Positions 51,626-60,102 of a DNA stretch of 64,000 nt are shown here, piece by piece; position 1 is the stretch's first letter, and the number at the start of each line of letters is the position of its first letter. The notes under the pieces were generated by a model. It made no database searches and had not been told where the DNA came from. It saw only the letters and a list, made by a program, of their open reading frames with translations. Position numbers and translations under genes: made by a program. This DNA is from SHYQ01 sp041674525 (lineage in GTDB: Bacteria; Chloroflexota; Dehalococcoidia; UBA2979). The stretch lies in NCBI GenBank assembly GCA_041674525.1, contig JBAYVN010000002.1, positions 1 through 64,000 of the forward strand, written 5' to 3'.

Positions 51626-53032
51626 TCAGCTCATCGCCTCCCGCCAGGGCAGCACGTGATCCGGACGGGACGTCCGCGCGACGAAGTAGATGCTGGCGGC
51701 CTCGGCTAGGGCCTCCACGCTCAGGCGAGCCCGCTCGCCGCGGTAGGCCGCGCAGTCCAGCAGGATGCGGATGATGTCCGTGGGGTGGCACCCGCGGTAT
51801 TCGCGCTCCGCCTCCTCGTACTCCCTGCGCATGAACGCCACGGTCACGTCCGGGTCGTCGACAAGCCCCACCGCAGCCGAGGCGCGATGCATCAACTCAA
51901 CGAACTCCTCGCGCGTGGGATCCGGGACGTGGATCTTGTAGCGGATCCGCCTCAGGAATGCCTCGTCTCCCAGCTCGGCGGGAGCGCGATTGGATGAGAA
52001 GACCACGAGCACGTCGAAGGGGACGCGGATGGTGCCTTCGGTCCGCATGCGGAGCTGATCCCACCCCGCCTCCAGCGGTGTGATCCAGCGGTTGAGCAGC
52101 TCGCTGGGTCGCACGCGCTGCCGTCCGAAGTCATCGACGACGAGGATGCCTCCGTTGGCCTTCAGCGGAGGCGGCGCGTTGTAGCAGCGGTTCGCCTCAT
52201 CCCACTGCAGCTCCAGGTCCTCCAGGACCAGCTCGCCCCCGAGCGTGACGATGGGCCGGCGGCACGCCACGTATCGACGATCGTAGGCGGGCAGATCCTC
52301 GGTGAGCGGCTCGTGCACGCGCGGATCGAAGATCGTGATCGTCTGGTGCCCCACCTCGACGGCGTACGGCACGAGCACGCGGCCCTCGAGCATGTCGCGC
52401 ATGGCGCGGGTGATGCTGGTCTTGCCGTTCCCGGGCGCGCCCGAGAACAGGATCGAGTGGCTCGAGTTCACAGCGACGCCAATCGTGTCGATCAGCGGGC
52501 TGGACAGCACGAGTCCGGAGAGCGCCCGCGCCACTGCCGGGCGCGGCACGCGCATGGCGTGCACCGACTGCCGCTCCAGCAGCGCCGCGTACTGCGCCCA
52601 CGATACGGGTGCCGGCCCCACGTAGCCGTTGCGCTCCGCAGCGGTGACCGCCTGGTCGCGCCCACTGGCGGTGAGCAGGTAGTTGAACCACTGCTCACCC
52701 TGCGACGCGCTGCCGGAGATCTGCACCAGCCGCTCATGCTTCAGCGGGGCCATCACCTCGTCGATCACGCGGGGGGACAGGCACAGCACGTCCGCGATCT
52801 CGCGCGGTGTCGCGCTCCCGCTTGCGAGGATGTACTTGAGCACGAGTCCGCGCAGGGTGTCCTCGGCGAGGCCGGTCTCGTCCACGGTGCGTGGCTCGGT
52901 GGGCAGCGAGTCCGGCCACCCGCCAGCGTCGAGGCGCCCACCGGCGTTGAGGTGCCCACCGGCTTCGATGTGATCGCCGCCCGGGAACAGGCGGTCCGCG
53001 GCCGGCTCGGCGAGACGCGTGCGTTGAAGCAT
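51626..53032 (-). CDS. AAA ATPase with N-terminal winged-helix-like region
   Basis: 468 residues from ATG 53032, six bases after AGGAAG. Residues about 15-45 contain an Ala/Gly repeat (EAGGHLNAGGRLDAGGWP). Residues about 60-130 look like a winged helix (LVLKYILASGSATPREIADV; LSPRVIDEVMAPLKHERLVQ). The AAA core has Walker A ILFSGAPGNGKTSITRAMRD, Walker B GGILVVDDFGRQRVRPSELL and sensor-like VLVVFSSNRAPAELGDEAFL then RRIRYKI. The C-terminal helices include YRGCHPTDIIRILLDCAAYR. It resembles the AAA proteins often found near Tad or type IV pilus genes but is not TadA or PilT. The function is not established. Confidence 0.82.
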   Translation of the reverse strand: MLQRTRLAEPAADRLFPGGDHIEAGGHLNAGGRLDAGGWPDSLPTEPRTVDETGLAEDTLRGLVLKYILASGSATPREIADVLCLSPRVIDEVMAPLKHERLVQISGSASQGEQWFNYLLTASGRDQAVTAAERNGYVGPAPVSWAQYAALLERQSVHAMRVPRPAVARALSGLVLSSPLIDTIGVAVNSSHSILFSGAPGNGKTSITRAMRDMLEGRVLVPYAVEVGHQTITIFDPRVHEPLTEDLPAYDRRYVACRRPIVTLGGELVLEDLELQWDEANRCYNAPPPLKANGGILVVDDFGRQRVRPSELLNRWITPLEAGWDQLRMRTEGTIRVPFDVLVVFSSNRAPAELGDEAFLRRIRYKIHVPDPTREEFVELMHRASAAVGLVDDPDVTVAFMRREYEEAEREYRGCHPTDIIRILLDCAAYRGERARLSVEALAEAASIYFVARTSRPDHVLPWREAMS

Positions 53033-53164
53033 CGGTACTTCCTGATTCTCCTCAGCGCGTCCGCGCACCACGAGCGCGACGCGCATCACGCGCATCCGCG
53101 CGCCGCTCAAGCCGGCGAGGCGACGGCATGGGGTTCACTCGGCTCCCGCATCGTGCGGCGTGCA

Positions 53165-53575
53165 TCACGGCGTGCACGGCGCGGGCGACACGGGCAGCGG
53201 CTGCGTCTCGTACGCGGGCCGGTCCCCCGCGACCAGGAACACGTCTACCCAGGTCAACAGCCCGCTCGCGCTCGTCGCGGTGACCGAGGCGGACCCGTGC
53301 CGGGTCCCCTTTACCGCGAAGGAATCGAACAGCACCTGCGCGCCGGGCTGCGGGTCGTACCCGGTGACGTACCCGCCGGTGGCGCGCACGTTGTCCCAGG
53401 CAACATCGATGCGGAACGCCCCGCCGCCGGCGTCGCACGCGCTCACGGTGACGGCCGCCTGCGGCTGGCCGGCCTCGACCGGCCGCGGGATCGCGGTGAT
53501 CGTGGCTGCTGCGATCAGCCCGGCCGCCGAGGCGAGCGCCAGCGGCTTCACGAGGCCCGTTCGCTTCCAGTACAT
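53165..53575 (-). CDS. Secreted hypothetical protein
   Basis: 136 residues from ATG 53575, eight bases after GAGGGGAG. A signal-type helix (LVKPLALASAAGLIAAATIT, about 7-27) precedes an exported beta-rich domain with two Cys (VSACDAGGG, PAPCTP), which may form a disulphide. WDNVRATGGYVTGYDPQPGA and VTATSASGLLTWVDVFLVAG suggest an Ig-like or fibronectin-like sandwich. No family recognised. Transcribed toward the AAA ATPase gene's start region on the same strand (133-base gap). Confidence 0.65.
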   Translation of the reverse strand: MYWKRTGLVKPLALASAAGLIAAATITAIPRPVEAGQPQAAVTVSACDAGGGAFRIDVAWDNVRATGGYVTGYDPQPGAQVLFDSFAVKGTRHGSASVTATSASGLLTWVDVFLVAGDRPAYETQPLPVSPAPCTP

Positions 53576-53744
53576 CGGGATGCTCCCCTCACCCCCGCGC
53601 CACGACTGGCGCCCTCGCCAACGCAGAACGGGGGGCTTCACACGCCGCCCGTTCGTATAAATGCTGTACGCGTCTGTATGTGACGCGTCGCATTTCATAT
53701 GAGGCGGAACACAGCGTGCGTCGCCGGAGCGCGAGCAGTCCCTG

Positions 53745-54020
53745 CTACGCGCCTGCCTCCCCGCGGAGGGTCTCGAACGCGGCGGCGGCGGGCCGGGTGT
53801 CCGGTCCGCTGACGGTCGCGCGAAGAGATGGCAGCGCGGACGACACGGGCGGCGTGGGCCGTCGAGTCTCCATCACCGGGACCTCATTGCGGTTGAAGAT
53901 GCGGGTCATGACGAGCCACGCCGTGTCAAAGTCCACGTCGCGCTCCACGTTGACGCCCTCGCCCTTGATCTGGATGACAAACCGCTCACTGTCGACGTTT
54001 GGCATGATGCCTCCCAGCAC
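53745..54020 (-). CDS. Small hypothetical protein
   Basis: 91 residues from GTG 54020, behind GGGAGGTG; ATG 54005 behind GGGAGG is an alternative. The first half (DSERFVIQIKGEGVNVERDV then DFDTAWLVMTRIFNRNEVPV) looks like a folded alpha/beta unit; the second half is Pro/Ala/Thr-rich and probably disordered. Two good ribosome binding sites support it as real. No family recognised. The 260 bases upstream hold nothing I can identify. Confidence 0.6.
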   Translation of the reverse strand: MLGGIMPNVDSERFVIQIKGEGVNVERDVDFDTAWLVMTRIFNRNEVPVMETRRPTPPVSSALPSLRATVSGPDTRPAAAAFETLRGEAGA

Positions 54021-54280
54021 AATTCACCTCCCACAGGGAGGGCCCTACCTGGAATGACTGCCCGAGGGCGGTAGTTCTTACAGGCGCACCCACCCCGGGC
54101 GCGCCAGGCGCACGAGTAGCGAGCCGGGCCACCCGCGCGCGAGCGGATTCGCGAGGTGGCAGCCCGGGCGGGCGAACGGAACCCGGCCTGGCACGTTTGT
54201 AGCGATACCGACCGTGTCCGGGGCCGCACGTTCAGCGTTCGCCCCCCGGACGAGCTGGGCCTCGCCCCGGAGCACACCGC

Positions 54281-54538
54281 ATGCTCGATACCCTCAGGAC
54301 CGCGCGCACGGAACGGCGAGCCGCCGAGGCGGAGCGCGACACGGTGCTCCCGGAGATGCCCCCGGAGGTGGAGATGCCCCCGGACGCCATGGACGCCATG
54401 CGCCGGGCCGGGGAGGCGCTCGACGGCCCACCGGAGAGCCGCTGCCTCGTCTGCGAGCGCTTCATCGCTGCGTTGCTCGCCGAGCGCGACCGGCTCAGGC
54501 GGTTCGACGCCCCCGTCACGGGGCAACCCGTTCGCTGA
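54281..54538 (+). CDS. Small hypothetical protein, possible
   Basis: 85 residues from ATG 54281, with CGGAG seven bases upstream. It is Arg/Glu/Met-rich and mostly helical, with a CLVCERFIAALLAERDRLR segment whose CxxC and preceding Cys could bind metal. Acidic Pro/Met linker (LPEMPPEVEMPPDAMDAM). There is no family hit by eye, and the codon pattern fits coding only moderately. Confidence 0.42.
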   Translation: MLDTLRTARTERRAAEAERDTVLPEMPPEVEMPPDAMDAMRRAGEALDGPPESRCLVCERFIAALLAERDRLRRFDAPVTGQPVR

Positions 54539-54719
54539 GTTCCGCTGCCTGGTCTTCGCTCGCTGGCCCTGAGCATCCTCGGGAGCCCGGTCGCGGTCTC
54601 CGCGCGCGTCACCGCGTCCCTGCCCGGCGCGCCCCCTCCTCGCGCGCCACTTGCGGTCGACGCCGGACGCGCGCACCGTGGCCGGAGCGTGCGGAGCCGT
54701 TGCTCCGTGAGGGGGCAGC

Positions 54720-56012
54720 GTGCGCCGGTTCTTTCCGAATGTGTACGAGGGCTGGCTGATCGTCGCGGCTTCCGCCTTCTACATCACGCTCACCTCGGGC
54801 GCGATCAACTACGGCTTCGGCACGATCTTCCTGCCCCTCCGCGAGGAGTTCGCGTGGAGCGTGGCGGCCACGGCCTTCGCGTTCTCCATCCGGCAGGAGG
54901 CGAGCGGCGTCGCCGCGCCGTTCATCGGCATGATCAACGACCGCTGGGGCCCGCAGCGCACGGTCGCCCTGGGTGTGCTGATCGTCTCCAGCGCGGTGTT
55001 CGGCCTGTCGCTGATCCAGAACATCTGGGAGTTCTACGGCGTGATGCTGATGATCTCCGTCGGTGCGAGCAGCGTGGGCGGGCCTGTCGGCATGGCGGCC
55101 GTGACCACGTGGTTCGAGCGGCGTCGAGCGTGCGCGCTGGCGCTGATGACGATCGGCGGCGGCCTCGCGGGCGTCATGGTCGTGCCGATCGCCGCGCTGG
55201 TGGAGGGCATGGGCTGGCGCGGCGCGCTGCGCGTGGAAGCCCTGGTGCTCCTGGTCGCCGGCCTCGTGCCGGCCACCACCACGCGCTTCCGCCCGCCCGA
55301 TCACCACCAGCCCATGGACGGCATCCGCGCGTCCGCGGACGGCGCACCGGCGAAGCCGACCGTGCGCTGGGGGATCCCGGCCCGCCAGGCCGTGCGCACT
55401 CCCTCGTTCGTCATGCTCACCGTGGGGCTCGCGGGACTGTCGTTCGGGACCGCGACGGTGACCGTGCTGCAGATCCCGTTCCTCGAGTCGGTCGGGTTCC
55501 CCACCACGGTCGCGGCATCCACGGTCACGTTCTATGCGCTGTCATCCGTCGCCGGGCGGATCGGCTTCGGCTTCCTTGCCGATCGCTTCAACCCGCGACT
55601 CATCCTCGCCACCTGCGTCGGGATGACGGCGATCGGGCTCGCGCTATTGCCGCTGGTGCGCACGCCATGGGAGGCGGTGGCCGTGCTCGCGCTGCTCGGC
55701 CCGGGCTTCGGCGGCTCGGTCCCTGTGCGCACCGCGATGATCGCGGACAACTACGGCACCATGCACTTCGGGACGATCAACGGCATCGCGACCTTCGTGC
55801 GCACCATCGGCTCCGCGCTGGGCCCGCTGACCGTCGGCTACGCCATCGACCGGTCGGGGGCGTACACCATCGGCTGGCTGCTGGCCGCCGGCGTGGTCGG
55901 AGCGGGACTCATCGGCGTGCTCCTGGAGCGCCCGCCCGAGGCGCTGCGGTCGGAGTGGCGCGCCCGCGCGGAGGAGACCGCGGGCCCGGCGACGGCAGCG
56001 CACCGCGCCTGA
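54720..56012 (+). CDS. MFS transporter (OxlT/monocarboxylate-like)
   Basis: 430 residues from GTG 54720. The start MRRFFPNVYEGWLIVAASAF is the usual MCT/OxlT N-terminus; LREEFAWSVAATAFAFSIRQ and PFIGMINDRWGPQR form the motif A region. The central loop (DHHQPMDGIRASADGAPAKP) is about 40 residues. FPTTVAASTVTFYALSSVAG, RIGFGFLADRFNPR repeats the motif in the second half. It is a second member of the same branch as 8502-9830. The substrate is probably a small organic acid, by family resemblance only. Confidence 0.9.
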   Translation: MRRFFPNVYEGWLIVAASAFYITLTSGAINYGFGTIFLPLREEFAWSVAATAFAFSIRQEASGVAAPFIGMINDRWGPQRTVALGVLIVSSAVFGLSLIQNIWEFYGVMLMISVGASSVGGPVGMAAVTTWFERRRACALALMTIGGGLAGVMVVPIAALVEGMGWRGALRVEALVLLVAGLVPATTTRFRPPDHHQPMDGIRASADGAPAKPTVRWGIPARQAVRTPSFVMLTVGLAGLSFGTATVTVLQIPFLESVGFPTTVAASTVTFYALSSVAGRIGFGFLADRFNPRLILATCVGMTAIGLALLPLVRTPWEAVAVLALLGPGFGGSVPVRTAMIADNYGTMHFGTINGIATFVRTIGSALGPLTVGYAIDRSGAYTIGWLLAAGVVGAGLIGVLLERPPEALRSEWRARAEETAGPATAAHRA

Positions 56013-56025
56013 GCCGGGGCAGGGC

Positions 56026-57303
56026 TCAGGCGGCGCCCCCCGCGCGGGCGCGGGCGAGCAGCACCTCACGCTCGCGCGCGTTGCCGGTCATGGATGCGGC
56101 CCGTTCGAACTCGGCACGCGCGTCCTCGAAGCGGCCGAGCTTCGCCAGCAGGTCCCCGCGGACGCCCGGCAGCAGGTGGTACGACCGCAGCGACCGCTCC
56201 CCCGCGAGGGCATCCACGGCCTCGAGGCCGGCGGCCGGCCCGAACGCCATCCCCACGGCGACGGCGCGGTTGAGCGCCACCACCGGCGAGGGCGCCACCG
56301 CCGCCAGCGCGTCATACAGCGCGACGATGCGCTCCCAGTCGGTGTCCTCCGGGGTGCGCGCCCGGGCGTGGCAGGCCGCGAGCGCCGCCTGCAGCGCGTA
56401 CGGCCCGTGCGCCCCGCCCAGCGCCTCGGCGCGGGCGAGCGCGGCCAGCCCGCGGCCGATGAGCAGGTGATCCCAGCGCGCCCGGTTTTGGTCGAGCAGC
56501 AGGATCGGCTCCCCGGACGGCCCCGTGCGTGCGCGGATGCGCGACGCCTGGATCTCCATCAGCGCCACGAGGCCGTGGACCTCGGGCTCGCCCGGCATCA
56601 GCTCCGCGAGGATGCGGCCCAGGCGCAGCGCGTCCTCGCACAGCGCGGGACGCATCCAGTCGTCTCCCGACGTGGCGGCGTACCCCTCGTTGAAGACGAG
56701 GTAGATCACCTCCAGCACCGAGGCCAGGCGCGCCCCCAGCTCGCCGCGATCCGGCACCTCGTACGGCACGCCCGCCTCCGCCAGCGTCCGCTTCGCGCGC
56801 ACCATGCGCTGGGCGACGGTGGGCTCCGGCACGAGGAACGCGCGGGCGATCTCCGCCGTCGTCAGCCCGCCCAGCAGGCGCAGCGTGAGCGCGACCCTCG
56901 CCTCGGGGCGCAGCACGGGGTGGCAGGCGGTGAAGATCAGCCGCAGCAGGTCGTCGCCCACGTCGTGCTCGCCCACGTGGTTCTCGATCGCCTCGATGTC
57001 CGCGGCCGTGAGGTCCTGGCGCTCGGCGAACGCCCGCCCCAGCGCATCGCGGCGCTGCTCCAGGCGCACGTTCCGGCGGACGAGGTCGATCGCGCGGTGC
57101 TTCGCCGTGGCCATGAGCCAGGCCCCCGGGTTGCGCGGGATGCCCGACCCCGGCCACTGCTCCAGCGCGGCGACCAGCGCGTCCTGCGCCAGGTCCTCGG
57201 CGAGCCCGACGTCGCGGACGATGCGCGCGATCCCCGCGATCAGGCGCGCGGACTCCATGCGCCAGACCGCGTCGATCGCGCGGTGCGTATCCTCGGCCGT
57301 CAT
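56026..57303 (-). CDS. ECF sigma factor, ECF42-like with C-terminal TPR-like domain
   Basis: 425 residues from ATG 57303, just after the stop of the DGPF gene (40-base gap). Sigma region 2 is IVRDVGLAEDLAQDALVAAL, IPRNPGAWLMATAKHRAIDL; region 4 is LTLRLLGGLTTAEIARAFLV, PEPTVAQRMVRAKRTLAEAG. The 250-residue C-terminal extension (VNEGYAA-type VFNEGYAATSG; LNRAVAVGMAFGPAAGLEAV) is TPR-like and is the mark of the ECF42 group. In ECF42 these domains and adjacent DGPF proteins replace an anti-sigma factor, as established for Streptomyces. The neighbouring DGPF gene supports the assignment. Confidence 0.92.
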   Translation of the reverse strand: MTAEDTHRAIDAVWRMESARLIAGIARIVRDVGLAEDLAQDALVAALEQWPGSGIPRNPGAWLMATAKHRAIDLVRRNVRLEQRRDALGRAFAERQDLTAADIEAIENHVGEHDVGDDLLRLIFTACHPVLRPEARVALTLRLLGGLTTAEIARAFLVPEPTVAQRMVRAKRTLAEAGVPYEVPDRGELGARLASVLEVIYLVFNEGYAATSGDDWMRPALCEDALRLGRILAELMPGEPEVHGLVALMEIQASRIRARTGPSGEPILLLDQNRARWDHLLIGRGLAALARAEALGGAHGPYALQAALAACHARARTPEDTDWERIVALYDALAAVAPSPVVALNRAVAVGMAFGPAAGLEAVDALAGERSLRSYHLLPGVRGDLLAKLGRFEDARAEFERAASMTGNAREREVLLARARAGGAA

Positions 57304-57343
57304 CCGCCTCGGTCCACCCCTGCCCGCGCCGCGGGCCCGCGCA

Positions 57344-57775
57344 CTACTGGCCCTGCCGCTGCTGCGCCTCCACCTGGGCGCGCAGGCGCGTCTCGCTCTC
57401 CCGCACCTCGGGAGAGAGCGCATCGCCGAAGTCCTCGGTCTCGAAGACCTGGCGTATCTCCAGTTCCACGCCGCCACCGAACGGCGCGCGCTTGACCCAC
57501 TCGATCGCCTCTTCGCGCGACTTGACCTGGATCAGCCAGAAGCCGGCGATAAGCTCCTTGGTTTCCGCGAACGGACCGTCGATGACGGTGCGGGTGTCGC
57601 CATCGAAGCGGATGCGCGCGCCCTTCGAGCTCGGGTGCAGGCCCTCCCCGGCAAGCATCACCCCCGCCTTCACCATCTCCTCGTTGAACCGGTTCATCTC
57701 CTCGAAGATCTGCGCGTCCGGGAGCACGCCGGCCTCAGACTCGTCGTTCTCCTTGACCATGACCATGAATCGCAT
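57344..57775 (-). CDS. YCII-related DGPF-domain protein, ECF42 partner
   Basis: 143 residues from ATG 57775, behind GAGGAA. The DGPF motif is intact in TRTVIDGPFAETKELIAGFW, and the N-terminal MRFMVMVKENDESEAGVLPD is the YCII strand. DGPF proteins accompany ECF42 sigma factors as regulon members or regulators. It is transcribed first, followed by the sigma gene, so the two form an operon. The C-terminus (ESETRLRAQVEAQQRQGQ) is a charged helix beyond the usual domain. Confidence 0.93.
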   Translation of the reverse strand: MRFMVMVKENDESEAGVLPDAQIFEEMNRFNEEMVKAGVMLAGEGLHPSSKGARIRFDGDTRTVIDGPFAETKELIAGFWLIQVKSREEAIEWVKRAPFGGGVELEIRQVFETEDFGDALSPEVRESETRLRAQVEAQQRQGQ

Positions 57776-57913
57776 CGGTGGGTTCCTCTTTCGTCGTTCC
57801 ATTCTCAGGTGAGGAGCGAATCAGCTCCGTGCATACACGTCGAACAACGTGCCGCCGGATCGACAGCCGCGCCGGAAGAATCGGTGCAAATCTCCGGTCG
57901 ATGTGCACAGGAA

Positions 57914-57935
57914 GGGCCCGCGTCGCCGCGGGCCC
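57914..57935. terminator. Hairpin terminator after the second cyclase gene
   Basis: A 9-bp stem GGGCCCGCG / CGCGGGCCC with loop TCGC, 40 bases past the stop of the minus-strand cyclase gene. It lies also upstream of the DGPF gene, so it insulates that operon. Confidence 0.6.
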
Positions 57936-57974
57936 GCTCGGTGCGCGCCGGGAGCACCCGGACGGTACCGGGTA

Positions 57975-58919
57975 CTAGAAGATCGCGATCGGGTTCACCG
58001 GGCACCCGGTGCCGAGCGAGAACTTCAGCGGCGCGATCGTCATCATGTACTCCCAGCGATTGCGCTCCTCGCACGCCCTGGCGAGGTCGTCGAAGTTCGC
58101 CGCGTCGATGAGGTACAGGCCCATCGCCGTGATCCCGATGTGGTGCACGGGCAGCCGGTCGACGTCGTAGCCGCTCGGGGTCACCTCGGGCCCTTCGCCG
58201 CCGATCACCGCGACCCCGCGCTCGTGGAGCCACGGCATGCATGCGGCATGGAGGCCGGGGCGGTTCGTCGCGGGCACCGCCTCCGCGCCCTCCTCCAGGC
58301 GATGGCGGTAGTGACCGGTGCGCACGAAGAGGATGTCGCCCTCCTCCACGCGCACGCCCTCCGCGCGCTCGGCCGCCTCCAGATCCTCGGGCAGCACGGG
58401 AGTGCCGTTCTCCAGCCACTTCACGCCCTTCAGTCGAGCGATGTCGAGGAGCACGCCCCGGCTGACCACGCCGCGCTCCGCGGGCACCTCGATCGACCCG
58501 GCGCCCGCGCCGCGCGCGGTGACGAGGTTGGCGGGCTTCCCGTTGTACATGTAGCCCTCCCAGAACATATGGCTCAGGGCGTCCATGTGCGTGATCGTGT
58601 ACCCGTGCGGGGCGATGCCGAAGAAGTCGCCGGAGCCGCCGGCCACGTGCGTGGCCCCCTGCACCTGCGCCTCGCCGGTGCCGGTCATGTAGTGCAGCAC
58701 CAGGCTGGAGCCGGGGCCCATTTCATAGGTGATCGGGCGCTCGCAGGAGACCGTGTACCCCTCGCGCACCAGCGAGGCCGCCTGGCGCACCTTCTCGGGC
58801 GTGATCAGGTTCAATGTCCCGCGCTCGTCGTCCGCGCCCCAGCGACCCCAGTTGCTGAGCGACTTGAAGAACCCGAGCAGCTCCGCCTCGGTCGGAAGAC
58901 TCCGCGATCCTGTGGTCAT
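57975..58919 (-). CDS. Cyclase-family protein (PF04199)
   Basis: 314 residues from ATG 58919, six bases behind AGGAG. FKSLSNWGRWGADDERGTLN then LITPEKV, and APHGYTITHMDALSHMF, carry the metal-binding motif. The length is identical to the paralogue at 19081-20025, and the shared start NWGRWGADD and C-terminal VNPIAIF/VNPIATF ending show common ancestry. GDILFVRTGHYRHRLEEGAE resembles the second copy's GDAVLVRSG. Probably a metal-dependent hydrolase of cyclic or formamide compounds. Transcribed alone. Confidence 0.88.
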   Translation of the reverse strand: MTTGSRSLPTEAELLGFFKSLSNWGRWGADDERGTLNLITPEKVRQAASLVREGYTVSCERPITYEMGPGSSLVLHYMTGTGEAQVQGATHVAGGSGDFFGIAPHGYTITHMDALSHMFWEGYMYNGKPANLVTARGAGAGSIEVPAERGVVSRGVLLDIARLKGVKWLENGTPVLPEDLEAAERAEGVRVEEGDILFVRTGHYRHRLEEGAEAVPATNRPGLHAACMPWLHERGVAVIGGEGPEVTPSGYDVDRLPVHHIGITAMGLYLIDAANFDDLARACEERNRWEYMMTIAPLKFSLGTGCPVNPIAIF

Positions 58920-59092
58920 GCCGGTCTCCTCGCACGCTGAACCCGGGGTGATTACAGAAATTATCGCCGGAACCATAGACCTGCGCGGATCGGCTGTCCA
59001 CATTCTCGCGAGCGAACGAGTATCCTGCCCCGGGCCGCGCCGAGGCGGCCCCCGTCACGCCCGAGGAGCGACTCCGAAGGAGGGTGCTCGCC

Positions 59093-59893
59093 ATGCAGCA
59101 GCCGGACCGCCGCAGTTCGTTCGACGACGTTCCCGCCATCTACGACCGTGCCCGCCCGGAGTACCCTCCGGCGCTGTTCGACGACCTGTTCGCGTACCTG
59201 AACGAGCGCGCCGCCCGTCCGCAACCCGCGATCATCGAGGTCGGTCCGGGGACCGGGCAGGCGACGCACGCGCTCCTGGAACGCGGGGCGCTCGTGACCG
59301 CCGTAGAGCTCGGGCCGAACATGGCGGAATACCTGGCCGCGAAGTACGCGGGCCGATCCGGCCTGCGCGTGCTCACCGGCGCCTTCGAGGACGCGCCGCT
59401 GGAGCCCGGCCGCTGGGACGCGGTGTTCGCGGCCACCGCGTACCACTGGGTGGACCGCGCGGAGCGCATGCGGCGGCCGCACGCGCTGCTGGTGCCCGGC
59501 GGTGTGCTCGCCGTCGTGGACACGAACCAGGTGCGCAGCGAGGCGGACCGCGGCTTCTTCGAACGCTCGCACCCGATCTACCTGAAGTACCGCCCGGGCG
59601 AGCCGATGGGCCAGGGCCTGCCGCTGGACCTGGTCCCGCCGATCTTCGACGAGATGTGCGAGAGCGGGCTCTTCGAGGACGTTCGCCTGTGGCGCTACCG
59701 CTGGGACCAGCGGTACGACGCCGACGAGTACGCCGACCTGGTGATGTCGTACTCGGACGCGCAGAACATGGAGCCCGGGCCGCGCGCGGGCCTGATCGCG
59801 GACCTGCGCGCGATGGTGGCCGCGGAGCCCGGCGGCTGCGTGGTGCGGCCGCTCGTGATCACGCTCGCGGCGGGGCGGCGCACTGGTCCGTAG
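59093..59893 (+). CDS. Class I SAM-dependent methyltransferase
   Basis: 266 residues from ATG 59093, ten bases after AAGGAGG; GTG 59084 lies too close to that site. Motif I is AIIEVGPGTGQATHALLERG (SAM loop GxGTGxxT), motif II VTAVELGPNMAEYLAAK, and WDAVFAATAYHWVDRAERM, LLVPGGVLAVVDTNQV follow. The N-terminal FDDVPAIYDRARPEYPPALF is shared with methyltransferase_11 proteins of actinobacteria. The substrate is unknown. It precedes pyruvate carboxylase by about 200 bases with no functional link visible. Confidence 0.88.
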   Translation: MQQPDRRSSFDDVPAIYDRARPEYPPALFDDLFAYLNERAARPQPAIIEVGPGTGQATHALLERGALVTAVELGPNMAEYLAAKYAGRSGLRVLTGAFEDAPLEPGRWDAVFAATAYHWVDRAERMRRPHALLVPGGVLAVVDTNQVRSEADRGFFERSHPIYLKYRPGEPMGQGLPLDLVPPIFDEMCESGLFEDVRLWRYRWDQRYDADEYADLVMSYSDAQNMEPGPRAGLIADLRAMVAAEPGGCVVRPLVITLAAGRRTGP

Positions 59894-60067
59894 GCTGCAC
59901 TGGAGGCCAGTGCCGTCGCCGAGCCGGGCGTGACGGGCACGCCCGCACCGCCCCCTCGCACGAGACGACCGCACCGGTCCCGGGCCACGCGCTGACCGCT
60001 CCCGTCGCACTCCGGTCGCACGGCCGCCATCCTCGAGCCGGCCGGAGGCTCAACGGGATTTCACCGG

Positions 60068-60073
60068 TAGAAT
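60068..60073 (+). promoter_or_regulatory. Candidate -10 element of the pyruvate carboxylase gene
   Basis: TAGAAT preceded by GG, 30 bases before the GTG start, in the only AT-rich patch of the gap 59894-60102. No convincing -35. Low confidence. Confidence 0.3.
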
Positions 60074-60102
60074 GATGTGACCTCTGGGGAGGGGGCGAAC
60101 AC

